From Verrucomicrobiota bacterium (GTDB taxonomy: Bacteria; Verrucomicrobiota; Verrucomicrobiia; Limisphaerales; J093), in assembly GCA_022710935.1 (NCBI GenBank), contig JAKLFY010000048.1, forward strand, positions 1 through 49,193: a DNA stretch of 49,193 nt, given 5' to 3'. Below the pieces are notes generated by a model. It had not been told where the DNA came from, searched no databases, and saw only the letters and a list, made by a program, of their open reading frames with translations. The position numbers and the translations under genes were made by a program. Shown piece by piece: positions 41,154 through 49,193 of the stretch (the stretch's first letter is position 1; each line of letters starts with the position of its first letter).

Positions 41154-42755
41154 TCACAAGCGTCGGAGGAAGATGTCCCTGAACTCGACGCGCATGGGCG
41201 GCCCGGTGTGCACCTGCAACGCCAGCCATCCGCGCGGCAACCGTTTGGGATCGCGGTCGTCGAGTTCACACATGGGCACGCCGTTGAGGGTGAGCTTCAC
41301 CTGACTGCCCTTGGCGACCACGATGTAGTCATTCCACTCGCCGGGCTTGGCGGCTTCAAGCAGGCGGGCGGCATCCCCAACACTGCCAATAACCTGGCGA
41401 ACTCCGTTGGTGTCGATGAGCACCTGCTGCCCGCGCTCAGCCAGCACCTCGCGCAGAGTGTATTCCATGATGACGCCGGTCCAGCGCCCGTCGGCCGAGA
41501 AGTCGGCCTGCATGCCCACCAAAGGCTCGGCTTCTTTCTGGCCGGGCACGCGCCTGCGCGCGCGATAGTAGATGCCCGAGTTGCCTCCGGTGAGCCGGAA
41601 TTTGAGCCGCAACTCGAAGTCCTCGACCTCATCCTTCCAGACCAGGAAGCTGTTCTCGGTCGCCCGCTGGGAGTCGGTGGTCTGGCCCGTGATGACGCCG
41701 TCCTCTACGCGCCAGAAGCGCGGATCGCCCTCCCAGCCCGATAGATCGTGTCCATTGAAGAGGCTCACAAAGCCCGGCAGTCGGGGAGCCGGTTCCGAAC
41801 CGGGCACCGACCGCACCGGCCGGTCGGTCCGCGGCGTCGTGGGCGCATCGAGGTCGCCGGTCGCGAACTGAACGGCGTCCAGGTAGAATGCCAGGACCCG
41901 CGGATCCCAGAACAACTCAGTGCGGTGGCCGAACGAAGTGTTGAAGATGCGCCCGCTGCCGTGCGACTTCACCCAGGCGAGGGCGAAGTCGTTGTCCGTC
42001 CGGTTGATCCACTTCACCCCCATGTTCGAACGGGCCGGATCGAGCGAGAGCAGAACACGCAGGTCCGCGCGGTCGTACGGCGGACCGTACTCGTAGATCT
42101 CATCGGCGATCCGGAAGTCTTTTCCGCCAAAGGCGGCGACCTGGGGATGTGATGGTTCCTCGACGGTCACACCGATCTCTTCGTTCCATGGGTGGCCGGT
42201 GAACCGGGCACCGATCAACTGCTGGAACTCCGGCCAGTGCGCGTTCGCCGCGATGGCAAAATGAAGCGCCACCACCCCACCGCCGTTCGCTACGTAGTCC
42301 AGGAAGCTGCGGCGGAGCGCCAGCTCGACGGCTTCCGAATCGGCGCCCAGGGCGCGGAAGGAATCCGCGGCAAGCTGGGCGGGAGTCGGCGTGATCCAAG
42401 CCCCGGAGGCGTTGTTCAGGACCACGGCATCGAACCGCTGGAGATTCACTGGCAAGAAGACGCTCAAGTCGTCGCTGATCAGCGAATCGAAGGCGCCGGT
42501 CTTGCGCCCGATTGCCTCCAACGCAACCGCTCCGTACGGGATGCAGTAACCCTTGTGCGGATCCTTCTCCATCAAGTGCGCGGGCGTGTTCCAGATCAGG
42601 ACGCGACGGGGCTGCTTCGGCGCTACCTGGGGTCTAGCAGGCGCCGCATCCCAGATCTGTTTGCGCTGGTGCTCCGGGATGGCCTCGCCCGCCGCGACGA
42701 AACGGCAGGTCAACCCCACGATGAGAGATAAAGCCCAGGGGAGTTGAGGGCGCAT
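41154..42755 (-). CDS. Secreted ThuA-like plus DUF1080 (3-keto-disaccharide hydrolase) protein
   Basis: 533 residues: signal peptide (LPWALSLIVGLTCRFVAA), a ThuA/glutamine-amidotransferase-like domain (about 48-300: RRVLIWNTPAHLME, FDAVVLNNASGAW, GGGVVALHFAIAAN, FTGHPWNEEIGV, ADEIYEY, FALAWVKSHGSGRIFNTSFGH) and a C-terminal concanavalin-like DUF1080 domain (about 335-533: GFVSLFNGHDLSGWEG, FWRVEDGVITGQT, FELRLKFRLTGGNSGIYYRA, GEWNDYIVVAKG, PRGWLALQVHTG). Both domains act in sugar catabolism; DUF1080 members cleave 3-keto-glucosides. The adjacent oxidoreductase would make 3-keto sugars, so the two genes fit one pathway. Confidence 0.92.
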   Translation of the reverse strand: MRPQLPWALSLIVGLTCRFVAAGEAIPEHQRKQIWDAAPARPQVAPKQPRRVLIWNTPAHLMEKDPHKGYCIPYGAVALEAIGRKTGAFDSLISDDLSVFLPVNLQRFDAVVLNNASGAWITPTPAQLAADSFRALGADSEAVELALRRSFLDYVANGGGVVALHFAIAANAHWPEFQQLIGARFTGHPWNEEIGVTVEEPSHPQVAAFGGKDFRIADEIYEYGPPYDRADLRVLLSLDPARSNMGVKWINRTDNDFALAWVKSHGSGRIFNTSFGHRTELFWDPRVLAFYLDAVQFATGDLDAPTTPRTDRPVRSVPGSEPAPRLPGFVSLFNGHDLSGWEGDPRFWRVEDGVITGQTTDSQRATENSFLVWKDEVEDFELRLKFRLTGGNSGIYYRARRRVPGQKEAEPLVGMQADFSADGRWTGVIMEYTLREVLAERGQQVLIDTNGVRQVIGSVGDAARLLEAAKPGEWNDYIVVAKGSQVKLTLNGVPMCELDDRDPKRLPRGWLALQVHTGPPMRVEFRDIFLRRL

Positions 42756-42767
42756 GATGGGCCTCCT

Positions 42768-44156
42768 TCAGAGTGTCCAGCCTTCGCGATAGATGGCTTT
42801 GCAGAGCCGGTTGGCGGACTCGTTGTTGACGACGCGGCCGGTGTGCGGATCGTACTCGATCGCACCCTCGGTCTGTGTGGCCACGTTCCCGAGGAGCAGC
42901 CACTCGGTCAGCAGCGAACCGTAGTCCGCGAAATTCGAGCAGGCCGCCGCCCCACCGCGAATGGCGTCGAGCCATTCCCGTTCGTGCCCGGGCGACCGCG
43001 GTAGGCTGCGCGGCGGTCCGAGCAGATCCTTGAAGTCGGCTTCCGGCAACAGCGAGAACGTCATGTTGTGCCCGGTGGAATGGAGCATCCCGCGCGCCCC
43101 CACGATCAGCAAACCCGCGTAATCGTTCCACTTTCTGTCGCCGGCGTCCCCCCAGTCCAGCTTCCGCCCGAGGCTTTCCTCGATGCGCTCGCGTCCGCCC
43201 GGCGCGCGGCCGTTGCACCAGACCATGGTGAAGGCCGGCTGGTTTCCGCGCCGGGGCGCCGTGAACTCGATCAGTTCCCACTTCGGCAACGTGTCGGTCA
43301 AGACCTCGGACATCTTCGCCGAAACGCGGAAGTGGCCCCCCTCGGGCAGGTCCGCCGGGGTGCTCTTCCAGAATTCGTCGAGACGGAACGCCTTGAACGC
43401 CAGGTTGGTCGAGTGCACCGCCCAGTTGCCGAGCTGGCCGGTGGCGAAGTCGCGCCACCGATGCCAGGTCGCCCATTCGCGGTGGTACGGGCGCGCCGCG
43501 GCCGGACCCAGCCACACGTCCCAGTCGAGCTCCTCCGGGACGGCTTCGCTGGTCGTCGGGCGCGGATGCGGCCCGCCGCCGCCGGACTCGTTCCAGGCCA
43601 GCACTTCACGAATCTCTCCCAGCGCGCCCGACTGGATGACTTCGACCGACCGGCGAAACGCGTCGCTGGACGTACCCTGATTCCCCATCTGAGTGGCCAG
43701 TTTGGTGGACGCCGCCAACTCACGGAGCGCGCGGGCTTCGCTGATCGTGCGGGTCAGCGGTTTCTCGCAGAAGACCGGTTTGCCGGCGCGCAAAGCCCGG
43801 GCGCTGATCACCGCGTGATTGTGATCGGGCGTCGCGACCACCACGCCGTCGAGGCGATCAGCCGATTCGTCAAGCATCCGCCGGAAGTCCCGGTAACGTT
43901 TCGCCTCGGGGAATTTCTCGCCCGCGCGGTTCAGCCGATATGCGTGCGTGTCGCACAAGGCGACAAAGCGCGTCCGCATGGCTGGCAGGGCGCCGACAAA
44001 CCATTCGCCACGCCCACCCACACCGACCAGCGCCAGGTTAAGTTCCTCGTTGGCGGCCGCGGCCGTCACGAAGCCGCGGCGGGTGCTGAGAAAGAACGGC
44101 AATGCGCTCGTGGTGGCGCCGACCAGAAACTGGCGGCGGGTGCAGTGAGCCTTCAT
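42768..44156 (-). CDS. Tat-exported Gfo/Idh/MocA-family oxidoreductase
   Basis: 462 residues. N-terminal twin-arginine-like signal (CTRRQFLVGATTSALPFFL), Rossmann domain LALVGVGGRGEWFVGAL, VVVATPDHNHAVISARALRAGKPVFCEKPL (in parts: TPDHNHAV and EKPL with the catalytic Lys) and the family C-terminal domain (DWDVWLGPA, WHRWRDFATGQLGNWAVH). Such exported oxidoreductases in Verrucomicrobiota/Planctomycetota oxidise sugars at C3 or similar positions. It is 12 bases upstream of the ThuA-DUF1080 gene in the same operon. Confidence 0.92.
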   Translation of the reverse strand: MKAHCTRRQFLVGATTSALPFFLSTRRGFVTAAAANEELNLALVGVGGRGEWFVGALPAMRTRFVALCDTHAYRLNRAGEKFPEAKRYRDFRRMLDESADRLDGVVVATPDHNHAVISARALRAGKPVFCEKPLTRTISEARALRELAASTKLATQMGNQGTSSDAFRRSVEVIQSGALGEIREVLAWNESGGGGPHPRPTTSEAVPEELDWDVWLGPAAARPYHREWATWHRWRDFATGQLGNWAVHSTNLAFKAFRLDEFWKSTPADLPEGGHFRVSAKMSEVLTDTLPKWELIEFTAPRRGNQPAFTMVWCNGRAPGGRERIEESLGRKLDWGDAGDRKWNDYAGLLIVGARGMLHSTGHNMTFSLLPEADFKDLLGPPRSLPRSPGHEREWLDAIRGGAAACSNFADYGSLLTEWLLLGNVATQTEGAIEYDPHTGRVVNNESANRLCKAIYREGWTL

Positions 44157-44419
44157 AGTTTCTGACCGGCACTGTGGGTCTCAACCGGGCGGTGGGCAAC
44201 TCCATTATGCGGGCTCGCCGCTGGGCGCCCGAGCGGGGGCCTGGATACAACAGGCACAGTCATCCACACCGGGTTTGGGAGGGCAAACCTCGCCAGCACC
44301 GATCCCAGGATCAACGATGCATCCGAGGGCGCCGTTCAAAGCCGAGGAAGGTTGTCGGACGGCAACGCGGCGAGAACGTTTGCGCTCAGAGCAGACTGTG
44401 GGCGGCAGGTTGGCGTGTG

Positions 44420-44445
44420 CGCCCGTCATCTGGAACTGACGGGCG
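44420..44445. other. Hairpin in the 44.16-44.65 kb gene-free stretch
   Basis: CGCCCGTCA (44420-44428) pairs perfectly with TGACGGGCG (44437-44445) around an eight-base loop. No T-run follows on either strand. The surrounding 44157-44653 contains no supportable gene; it is the upstream region of the oxidoreductase operon. Confidence 0.45.
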
Positions 44446-44653
44446 TCCTCGCGGCAGAGTAGGCGCCCTCACCCGGTGGATTCGCGCCCGAAGCGAAGTA
44501 GCCGCATAAGCGCGGGTCGGGCCACCCCGAAACGTCTCTCGGCAGTGGCATTCTGCGCGGCGGCAATACTTCGCTCGCTCGCGCCATGTCCGACTGGTTG
44601 TCCAGACCAAGTCACCTCTCTTGCCAGCGACGACGGCCACTTGGACTTTTGGA

Positions 44654-44807
44654 TTGTGCCGAACAGACAATCCTCATATCATCGCGCAGGGAGGCCAAAA
44701 CTCAACAAGAGCTAATGTTTACAAGGGTGAAGCGGATGTTGGCCGTTCTCGGCCTCTGGTACAGCCGGAGGGCACTTCGCGGCGTCAAATGTCGGCAAGT
44801 GTCGGCA
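44654..44807 (+). repeat. Dispersed intergenic element, copy B
   Basis: Starts TTGTGCCGAACAGACAATCC and ends TGTCGGCAAGTGTCGGCA, 154 bp, same orientation and nearly the same length as copy A at 17511-17663. Shared blocks: TTGTGCCG, CAGACAA, CCTCA, GCCAAAA, TTTACA, TTCG and the doubled terminal GTCGGCA. Copies A and B flank the 27-kb region that holds the arsenic island and the mobile debris. Confidence 0.65.
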
Positions 44808-44960
44808 GGATTGGCAGCTCTCCGCCTCAGCGTGCCGCCTTGCCGGCAAAGGCGGCCGCCCCCATAGCGTGGCTGCCGGCACCTGACGTTGAGTAACGCA
44901 CTTGACGGCGGGCGAAGCCAAGCGTCCTTCAGGCAAGTGCGAGCGCAAACCACCACCGCT

Positions 44961-45137
44961 TCACGGCACCTTCACCCGGAAGAACTGCGCCGGTTGGTCG
45001 CTGGACAAGTGCGGATTGGCTGCGCCAGGGATGGGATACCAGGGGCCTTTAACGGCGGGGGACTTCGGGTTGTTCAGCGCCAACATATAGCGGAACGCCG
45101 CCTCCAGCGTGGGATCCTCAGGTTTCCGACCGGGCAT
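44961..45137 (-). pseudogene. C-terminal fragment of a secreted Verrucomicrobia-type protein
   Basis: 58 codons in frame: MPGRKPEDPTLEAAFRYML, then ALNNPKSPAVKGPWYPIPGA and a terminal SSDQPAQFFRVKVP. The ending QPAQFFRVKVP is the stereotyped C terminus of many secreted Verrucomicrobiota proteins. No upstream part is present; the preceding sequence is a different gene remnant. Probably a leftover. Confidence 0.5.
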
Positions 45138-45149
45138 GGTGGCTGGTTG

Positions 45150-45505
45150 CTAATTGGAGGCGGCAGGCTGGAGTGCGACCGGCGGGATGGCGGGGATGAA
45201 ACGCGCGTCACCACCCGCTTCGTTCACCGTTCTCGGCGGAGACGTCCGCGGGCCGTCACAGGCGAGAGCCGTCAGTTTCTTTGTGCTGGCCCCGAGCGCT
45301 TCAAGCTTCGCCCGCGACAACGGCGCCGGGTGCGTGGTGCCCCGGACCCAGAGGTCCACCTGGTTGGCGCGAAACGCGCCGTGTTCGGCGTTGCCAGGCG
45401 CGCACATGGAACGGGAGTTGTCCACGTCCGCCAGGTCCACGATCTGTGAATAGACGTTGCCCGGTTGCGACCAGATCGTGCCGGTGTCGATTCTGCCTCG
45501 TTTCG
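45150..45505 (-). pseudogene. Penicillin-acylase family, C-terminal fragment
   Basis: The minus-strand frame reads GTIWSQPGNVYSQIVDLADV, DNSRSMCAPGNAEHGAFRAN, QVDLWVRGTTHPAPLSRAKLE. The order V-DL-D-DNSR...PG...H....QV.LW..G...PL.FSR is the C-terminal part of Ntn-hydrolase penicillin acylases. A stop lies in frame at about 45511 and there is no start, so only about 100 of some 750 residues remain. Confidence 0.6.
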
Positions 45506-45627
45506 CCTTGAATGGCTACACCTGGTCAGGCACGTCGAAACAGCAAATGCCTGTCAGTTCAGTCGAAGTCTCTCTCCGCGGGCTTGCTGCGACCTTTCGT
45601 TTCCTCTCCCTCTGCCCTCATTCCACC

Positions 45628-46443
45628 ATGAAAGAGCAACAGTTCACTTCCAGTTGGTTGGCTGCCACGTTGATCTGCAGCATGGTCTCTTCGGCAGGGC
45701 TTGTCCGAGGAGCCACGTTGCCGGAGGCGCTCGACGCCCCGCAACTCCTCTGGACCACGGGCGGTGCGGCGAATTGGTTCGGCCAGACCGTTGTCACCCA
45801 CGATGGCGTGGACGCCGCCGAGTGCGGCGGGTTGACCAATGCGTATTCGGAGAGCTGGCTGCAAACCACCGTCACCGGCCGGCTCGCGGTGGTGTTCTGG
45901 TGGGAATCGGTTGCCCCCGGCGGGCAGTACTTCGGGTCCTGGTTTCAGACCAACAACGCCTACCTCGATGGGCTCCATTCGCTGGTGGCGGCCAATGCTT
46001 ACGGCGCGGCGACCCGTCGTGTGGCGCAGGTGATCGTCAGCACGGCCCTGCCCGAGATCGTCAGCGGCCCGGATCCGGTGTTTATCGAAACGACAGCCGG
46101 CGCCTCGGGCGACGCATTTTATGTGGATCCGCACATGGCGTGCGTGTCCCTGTCCCAGATCGACGTATCCCTCACCGGGCTTCTCGGACCTGTTCGCTGT
46201 GCGATCGGTGAAGGTCGTCCAGGCTTGACCGTCCTCGGAAAGCTCGATCTTGTAGCCGTAAGCGACATGCCGGAATTCCGGGCAGGTGACGATGCGGGTA
46301 ATGGGCATGGATTCGCCCAAATCAACTGCCAGCCATTGGGGAAGCTCTCCGCCCTTGGGCAGCCACTTGGTGCCCTTGAGGAAATGCACCTCACCTTCGA
46401 TGTTCTTGAGGTCAGGTGTGAGCCGCGCGGCCATCGCCTCTGA
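45628..46443 (+). pseudogene. Secreted WTTGG-type protein, truncated
   Basis: ATG at 45628 opens a signal peptide (SWLAATLICSMVSSAGLVRG) and a beta domain typical of secreted Verrucomicrobiota proteins: LWTTGGAANWFGQTVVTHDG, VDAAECGG, ESWLQTTVTGRLAVVFWWES. From about 46125 to the stop at 46443 the frame runs antisense to a carbohydrate-enzyme fragment and is no longer natural sequence. Roughly 165 genuine residues remain. A recombination junction at about 46.12 kb is the simplest reading. Confidence 0.6.
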
Positions 46444-46617
46444 CCAGCCCCAATACATATGGGCCTGCCCGTCATCGTCGATGAACGGTTGGGAATCCAT
46501 GTTGTAGGCGGCGACAATGCGCCCGGCCTTGCCTCCGCCCCCCACGATCGGAGTGTTGTCTTCGCGAAGGTTCTTCCATGGCCCCAGTGGATGGCCTCTT
46601 TCTTGTAGGAAGCTCAT
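46120..46617 (-). pseudogene. GH43-like fragment joined to an F5/8 type C domain
   Basis: ATG at 46617 overlaps the GH127 stop (ATGA). The frame reads GHPLGPWKNL, AYNMDSQPFIDDDGQAHMYW (typical GH43 blade), then ELPQWLAVDLGESMPITRIV and YGYKIELSEDGQAWTTF...HARHVRIHI, an F5/8 type C (discoidin) carbohydrate-binding domain. The first GH43 blades and most of the propeller are missing, and the discoidin end is cut at about 46120. Inactive remnant, although still translationally coupled to the gene before it. Confidence 0.65.
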
Positions 46618-49112
46618 TGGTCCTTCATCCACACAACGGACCGCCCACCGCGATTGAGCCGGGCGTAGTTGGGAATGGCCAGCAGCGGTTTGCCGTCGGC
46701 GAACTGGCCTTTGATGACGAGCACGCCACCGAGCAGGTCGGGCTTCCACTCGGTGGTGAGCGGCGCGGAAGACGGCAGCACCGCGTTCACATCCTGGTCC
46801 ACGCTTTCGAAGTTGTAGATGAGCGGACCGTAGCGGAGCGCGACGCGGCCATGGTCGGCCACGATGCGGTGGTCGGCCACCAGGCGCTGGACCCCTAGCG
46901 GCACTTCCCACTCGACCTTGTCGCCGGCCTTCCAGGTGCGGTCGAGGACGGCATAGCCGCGCTCGATCTTCGGCTTCACGGACTTTCCGTTGACCGCGAG
47001 CGAGAGCAGACCCTCGACCCTGGGGGTGTTGGTGTAGAGCAGGCTGGTCTGGCGGTTCGGCACGCGGATGTTGAGGGTGAATTTCTTCGAAGCGGACGGA
47101 TTCACCGTCAGCGCGACCTTGCCGTTCCACGGGTAATCGGTGGTCTGCGTGAGCCGCACCGACGTGCCGGTGACGTTGTCCACGGTCACGGCGCTGCCGG
47201 CAAATTGGTTCACGTAGATCGCGTCCTTGCCCTTGGTGTAAGCCCATGTCGGCAGGCTCAGCAGCGTGCGCGGGATGATGCCGACGCAACACGGGCAGAC
47301 GTGCCATTTGTAACGCTGGGCGTTCGAGTCCAGCGGGTTGGTGTACGTGTAGTTCTGCGCCTCCAGGTCCACGCCGCCGAGGACGGCGTTGAAGAGCGTC
47401 TCCTCCGCCAGATCCATGTGCCGGCCGTCGCGCCAGGTCATCTGGAGTCTGTTCTGGAATTGCAACTGGCCGCAGTTCGCGCACGACTCGCAATAGGAGT
47501 TGTTCGGCAACGAGAACTCCTTGCCGAAGCCCTCGGACGTTTCGCCGCTGCCGATGCCGCCCGTGACATAGTACTTCCTATTCACGACGCTGTTCCACAG
47601 CGACTGCACGGCGCTTTGGTAATCGGTGTCGCCGGTTTCCATCGCGACATCCGCCATGCCGGCGTAGGAGTAAAGCGCGCGCACGGCATGCCCGACGGCT
47701 TCGTATTGGCGGGTGACGGGCGCGTGGCTTTGGTCGTATTCGTCGCCATCTTTGCGCGAATCGAGGAGGAACTCCGCCAGGTCGATGTAAGCCGCGCCGG
47801 CGCCGGGGCCGTCGGTCTGCTCGACATAACGGGCCAGCTTCACGAGCGCCATTTCCATTTCCTGGTGGCCGGGATACCAGGCGCGCTTGGGCGCTGGACC
47901 GATGTTGCGCACCCAGCAATCGGCGAGGCGCTTCGCGGCGTCGAGCATCCGCGGGTCCTTGCCGCCGGACATCACGTGGTGGGCGATGGCGGCCTCGATG
48001 AAATGCCCGGCCTGGAAGTCCTCGTGGTCGTGTTTGTTCGACCAGCGGCGCTGGCCCTGGATCGTGTATTGCGTGAGGATATAGCCGTCCGGTTCCTGGG
48101 CGGAGAGCATCTTGGTCACCCAATCCTCGATGGTCCGACGCTGGCTGGCCTGGGCGGCGGCAATCTCGGCATCGCCCCGCGGATCGAGCATCTGCGCGAT
48201 GCACATGCTTTCGAGCGTGTTGTAAACCCAGGTGTTGGCGAACACAGCGCCGGTGTGCTTCGCGCCCGGCTGACCGGCGAGCTTCCTGGCGGCCTGGACG
48301 AAATTCTCGATGCCGCCTTCCTTCACCTCGGGGTCCTCGCACTGTTGCACGCAATGCGGAATCCAGTTCACGATCAGGTTCTTCAGGCGCGGACGCCAGA
48401 ACGGGCTGCTGACCTGGTATAGCGTCGTCCAGACCGGGCTTAGCGGCGGCATCGGCGGCTTGGCCACGACGCTGACATGCACTTCGCTGGACGCACCTGA
48501 CTGGCCGTCGTCCGCGGTGAACTTCAAGACGTAATTGCCCGCCGCCGAGAAGCGCGCCGTGGTCTCAGGCACGCTGGCATTGGCGAAAGAGACCTTGCCC
48601 GGCCCGGAGGCCTTGCTCCATTTCACCGCCGGCGCGGGCCTGGGCTTGCCGTCGTCCTTCACGCTGCCGTTCAACCAGGTTGCCCCAGGTTGAACCAGCG
48701 CGCGGTCCACGCCGGTGCTGACGGTGGGCGGGAAGTTCGGCGACTTGCCGGAGTCATAGACGCGCCATTCGAGGATGCCGGTCGAGCTGTCGCCGTTCCC
48801 GTCGAACTCGAACCGCAGCCTGGTGGTGGTGATTTCCGGGAAGGTCGTGGTGTTGAAACGACTCTCCGCGAGTCCGAGGCCGCTGGCGCCCGGCAGATCC
48901 ACCAACGCGCTGCCGTCCCAGTACTTGAACCGGCAGGCCTTGGGAAGGCGCACGCCACTGTGGTCATCGAACCAATAGACGTCCATTCGAGCAGTCGAGA
49001 CGGGCAGCGCCCAGTCGTATTGCACCCACTGTGTGCCGCGTCGGGGCCAGTTGCCGTAAGCGCCTTTGTGAGGTGGACCCCAAGTGTTGGACCACGGAAC
49101 CGCGAAATTAAG
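46614..49112 (-). CDS. GH127 beta-L-arabinofuranosidase (DUF1680), 5' truncated
   Basis: The open frame runs from an in-frame stop at 49113-49115 to 46614 and has no ATG near its beginning; the GTG at 49025 would give 803 residues. Counting from there: a discoidin-like front (QYDWALPVSTARMDVYWFDD), an Ig-like segment (100-190), then the GH127 (alpha/alpha)6 barrel from about 195. The active site is complete: CESCANCG supplies E513 and C515, WHVCPCC supplies C579 and nucleophile candidate C580, matching the Glu-Cys-Cys-Cys zinc site of HypBA1-type enzymes. Cleaves terminal beta-L-arabinofuranose from plant glycans; probably exported originally. The missing start means expression is doubtful. 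Confidence 0.85.
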   Translation of the reverse strand, partial: LNFAVPWSNTWGPPHKGAYGNWPRRGTQWVQYDWALPVSTARMDVYWFDDHSGVRLPKACRFKYWDGSALVDLPGASGLGLAESRFNTTTFPEITTTRLRFEFDGNGDSSTGILEWRVYDSGKSPNFPPTVSTGVDRALVQPGATWLNGSVKDDGKPRPAPAVKWSKASGPGKVSFANASVPETTARFSAAGNYVLKFTADDGQSGASSEVHVSVVAKPPMPPLSPVWTTLYQVSSPFWRPRLKNLIVNWIPHCVQQCEDPEVKEGGIENFVQAARKLAGQPGAKHTGAVFANTWVYNTLESMCIAQMLDPRGDAEIAAAQASQRRTIEDWVTKMLSAQEPDGYILTQYTIQGQRRWSNKHDHEDFQAGHFIEAAIAHHVMSGGKDPRMLDAAKRLADCWVRNIGPAPKRAWYPGHQEMEMALVKLARYVEQTDGPGAGAAYIDLAEFLLDSRKDGDEYDQSHAPVTRQYEAVGHAVRALYSYAGMADVAMETGDTDYQSAVQSLWNSVVNRKYYVTGGIGSGETSEGFGKEFSLPNNSYCESCANCGQLQFQNRLQMTWRDGRHMDLAEETLFNAVLGGVDLEAQNYTYTNPLDSNAQRYKWHVCPCCVGIIPRTLLSLPTWAYTKGKDAIYVNQFAGSAVTVDNVTGTSVRLTQTTDYPWNGKVALTVNPSASKKFTLNIRVPNRQTSLLYTNTPRVEGLLSLAVNGKSVKPKIERGYAVLDRTWKAGDKVEWEVPLGVQRLVADHRIVADHGRVALRYGPLIYNFESVDQDVNAVLPSSAPLTTEWKPDLLGGVLVIKGQFADGKPLLAIPNYARLNRGGRSVVWMKDQ

Positions 49113-49193
49113 TTAGGCTTTCCGGGGTCGCCGAGATGACTGTTGTTGTCGTCTGCTCCATCGCTGCTGATCCAATTGGAGAAGAGAAAGTGA
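49113..49193. other. Right edge, no gene seen
   Basis: Eighty bases between the in-frame stop before the GH127 gene and the end of the window. No reading frame, promoter or repeat could be supported. Confidence 0.4.

Noticed and set aside
1-49193. CRISPR arrays, rRNA and tRNA genes
   Set aside because: No regularly spaced direct repeats and no recognisable tRNA or rRNA sequence were seen on reading either strand; short or atypical RNAs could be missed without a search tool.

Overview
The window is high-GC bacterial DNA that most likely comes from a member of the Verrucomicrobiota, with Planctomycetota as a weaker alternative. The reasons are a DUF4838 sugar-active protein, a ThuA/DUF1080 fusion, a Tat-exported Gfo/Idh/MocA oxidoreductase, a GH127 beta-L-arabinofuranosidase, a secreted protein of the WTTGG...THDGVDAA type, and a fragment ending in FFRVKVP. 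This assignment is inference; no rRNA or other phylogenetic marker gene is present.

Layout. 0-11.4 kb looks like ordinary chromosome: proC, an AI-2E/PerM-type membrane protein, a HAD phosphatase, a SWIM-finger protein paired with a bacterial SNF2 helicase, a DUF4838 protein and an ABC-F ATPase. 11.5-17.4 kb is a minus-strand conflict block: a DUF433/DUF5615 toxin-antitoxin pair, a primase-helicase-nuclease fusion of the TOTE type preceded by a tiny coupled ORF, and an AbiEi/AbiEii pair. 17.8-35.9 kb is a continuous plus-strand arsenic island of about 25 genes. 36-41 kb is a graveyard of mobile DNA: attC-like hairpins, cassette-like ORFs, a chimeric recombinase/IS91/HNH pseudogene and a broken AbrB-PIN pair. 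41.1-49.2 kb carries secreted carbohydrate-related genes on the minus strand together with several gene fragments and recombination scars.

The arsenic island is the centre of interest. Its first part is a recognisable resistance set (ArsR, thioredoxin-type ArsC, ArsM, Acr3) with two unusual insertions between ArsC and ArsM: a Cys-motif protein and a PEP-mutase/isocitrate-lyase family enzyme. A second ArsR controls, by inference, an ArsP-type organoarsenical permease and a small disulfide protein. Downstream lies a tightly packed cytosolic module: dihydrolipoamide dehydrogenase, a GcvH-like lipoyl carrier, two DGC-family zinc-binding proteins, an OsmC-like protein and a ProC-like dehydrogenase. 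It runs into an envelope module: membrane thioredoxin, octaheme cytochrome with a membrane domain, outer-membrane porin, ArsF-family protein, ArsG-family CcdA-like permease, ferredoxin-like protein, Tat-exported flavoprotein and rhodanese. Nearly identical promoter/operator units (TTGACA, 3 nt, then a 16-bp box) stand in front of both arsR genes, and a related box precedes the permease.

My working hypothesis is that these genes form one arsenical (probably organoarsenical) handling pathway in which a dedicated lipoyl dithiol carrier and a trans-envelope electron route are coupled to arsenic methylation, efflux and possibly C-As chemistry. The gene identities are read from sequence; the joint function is inference.
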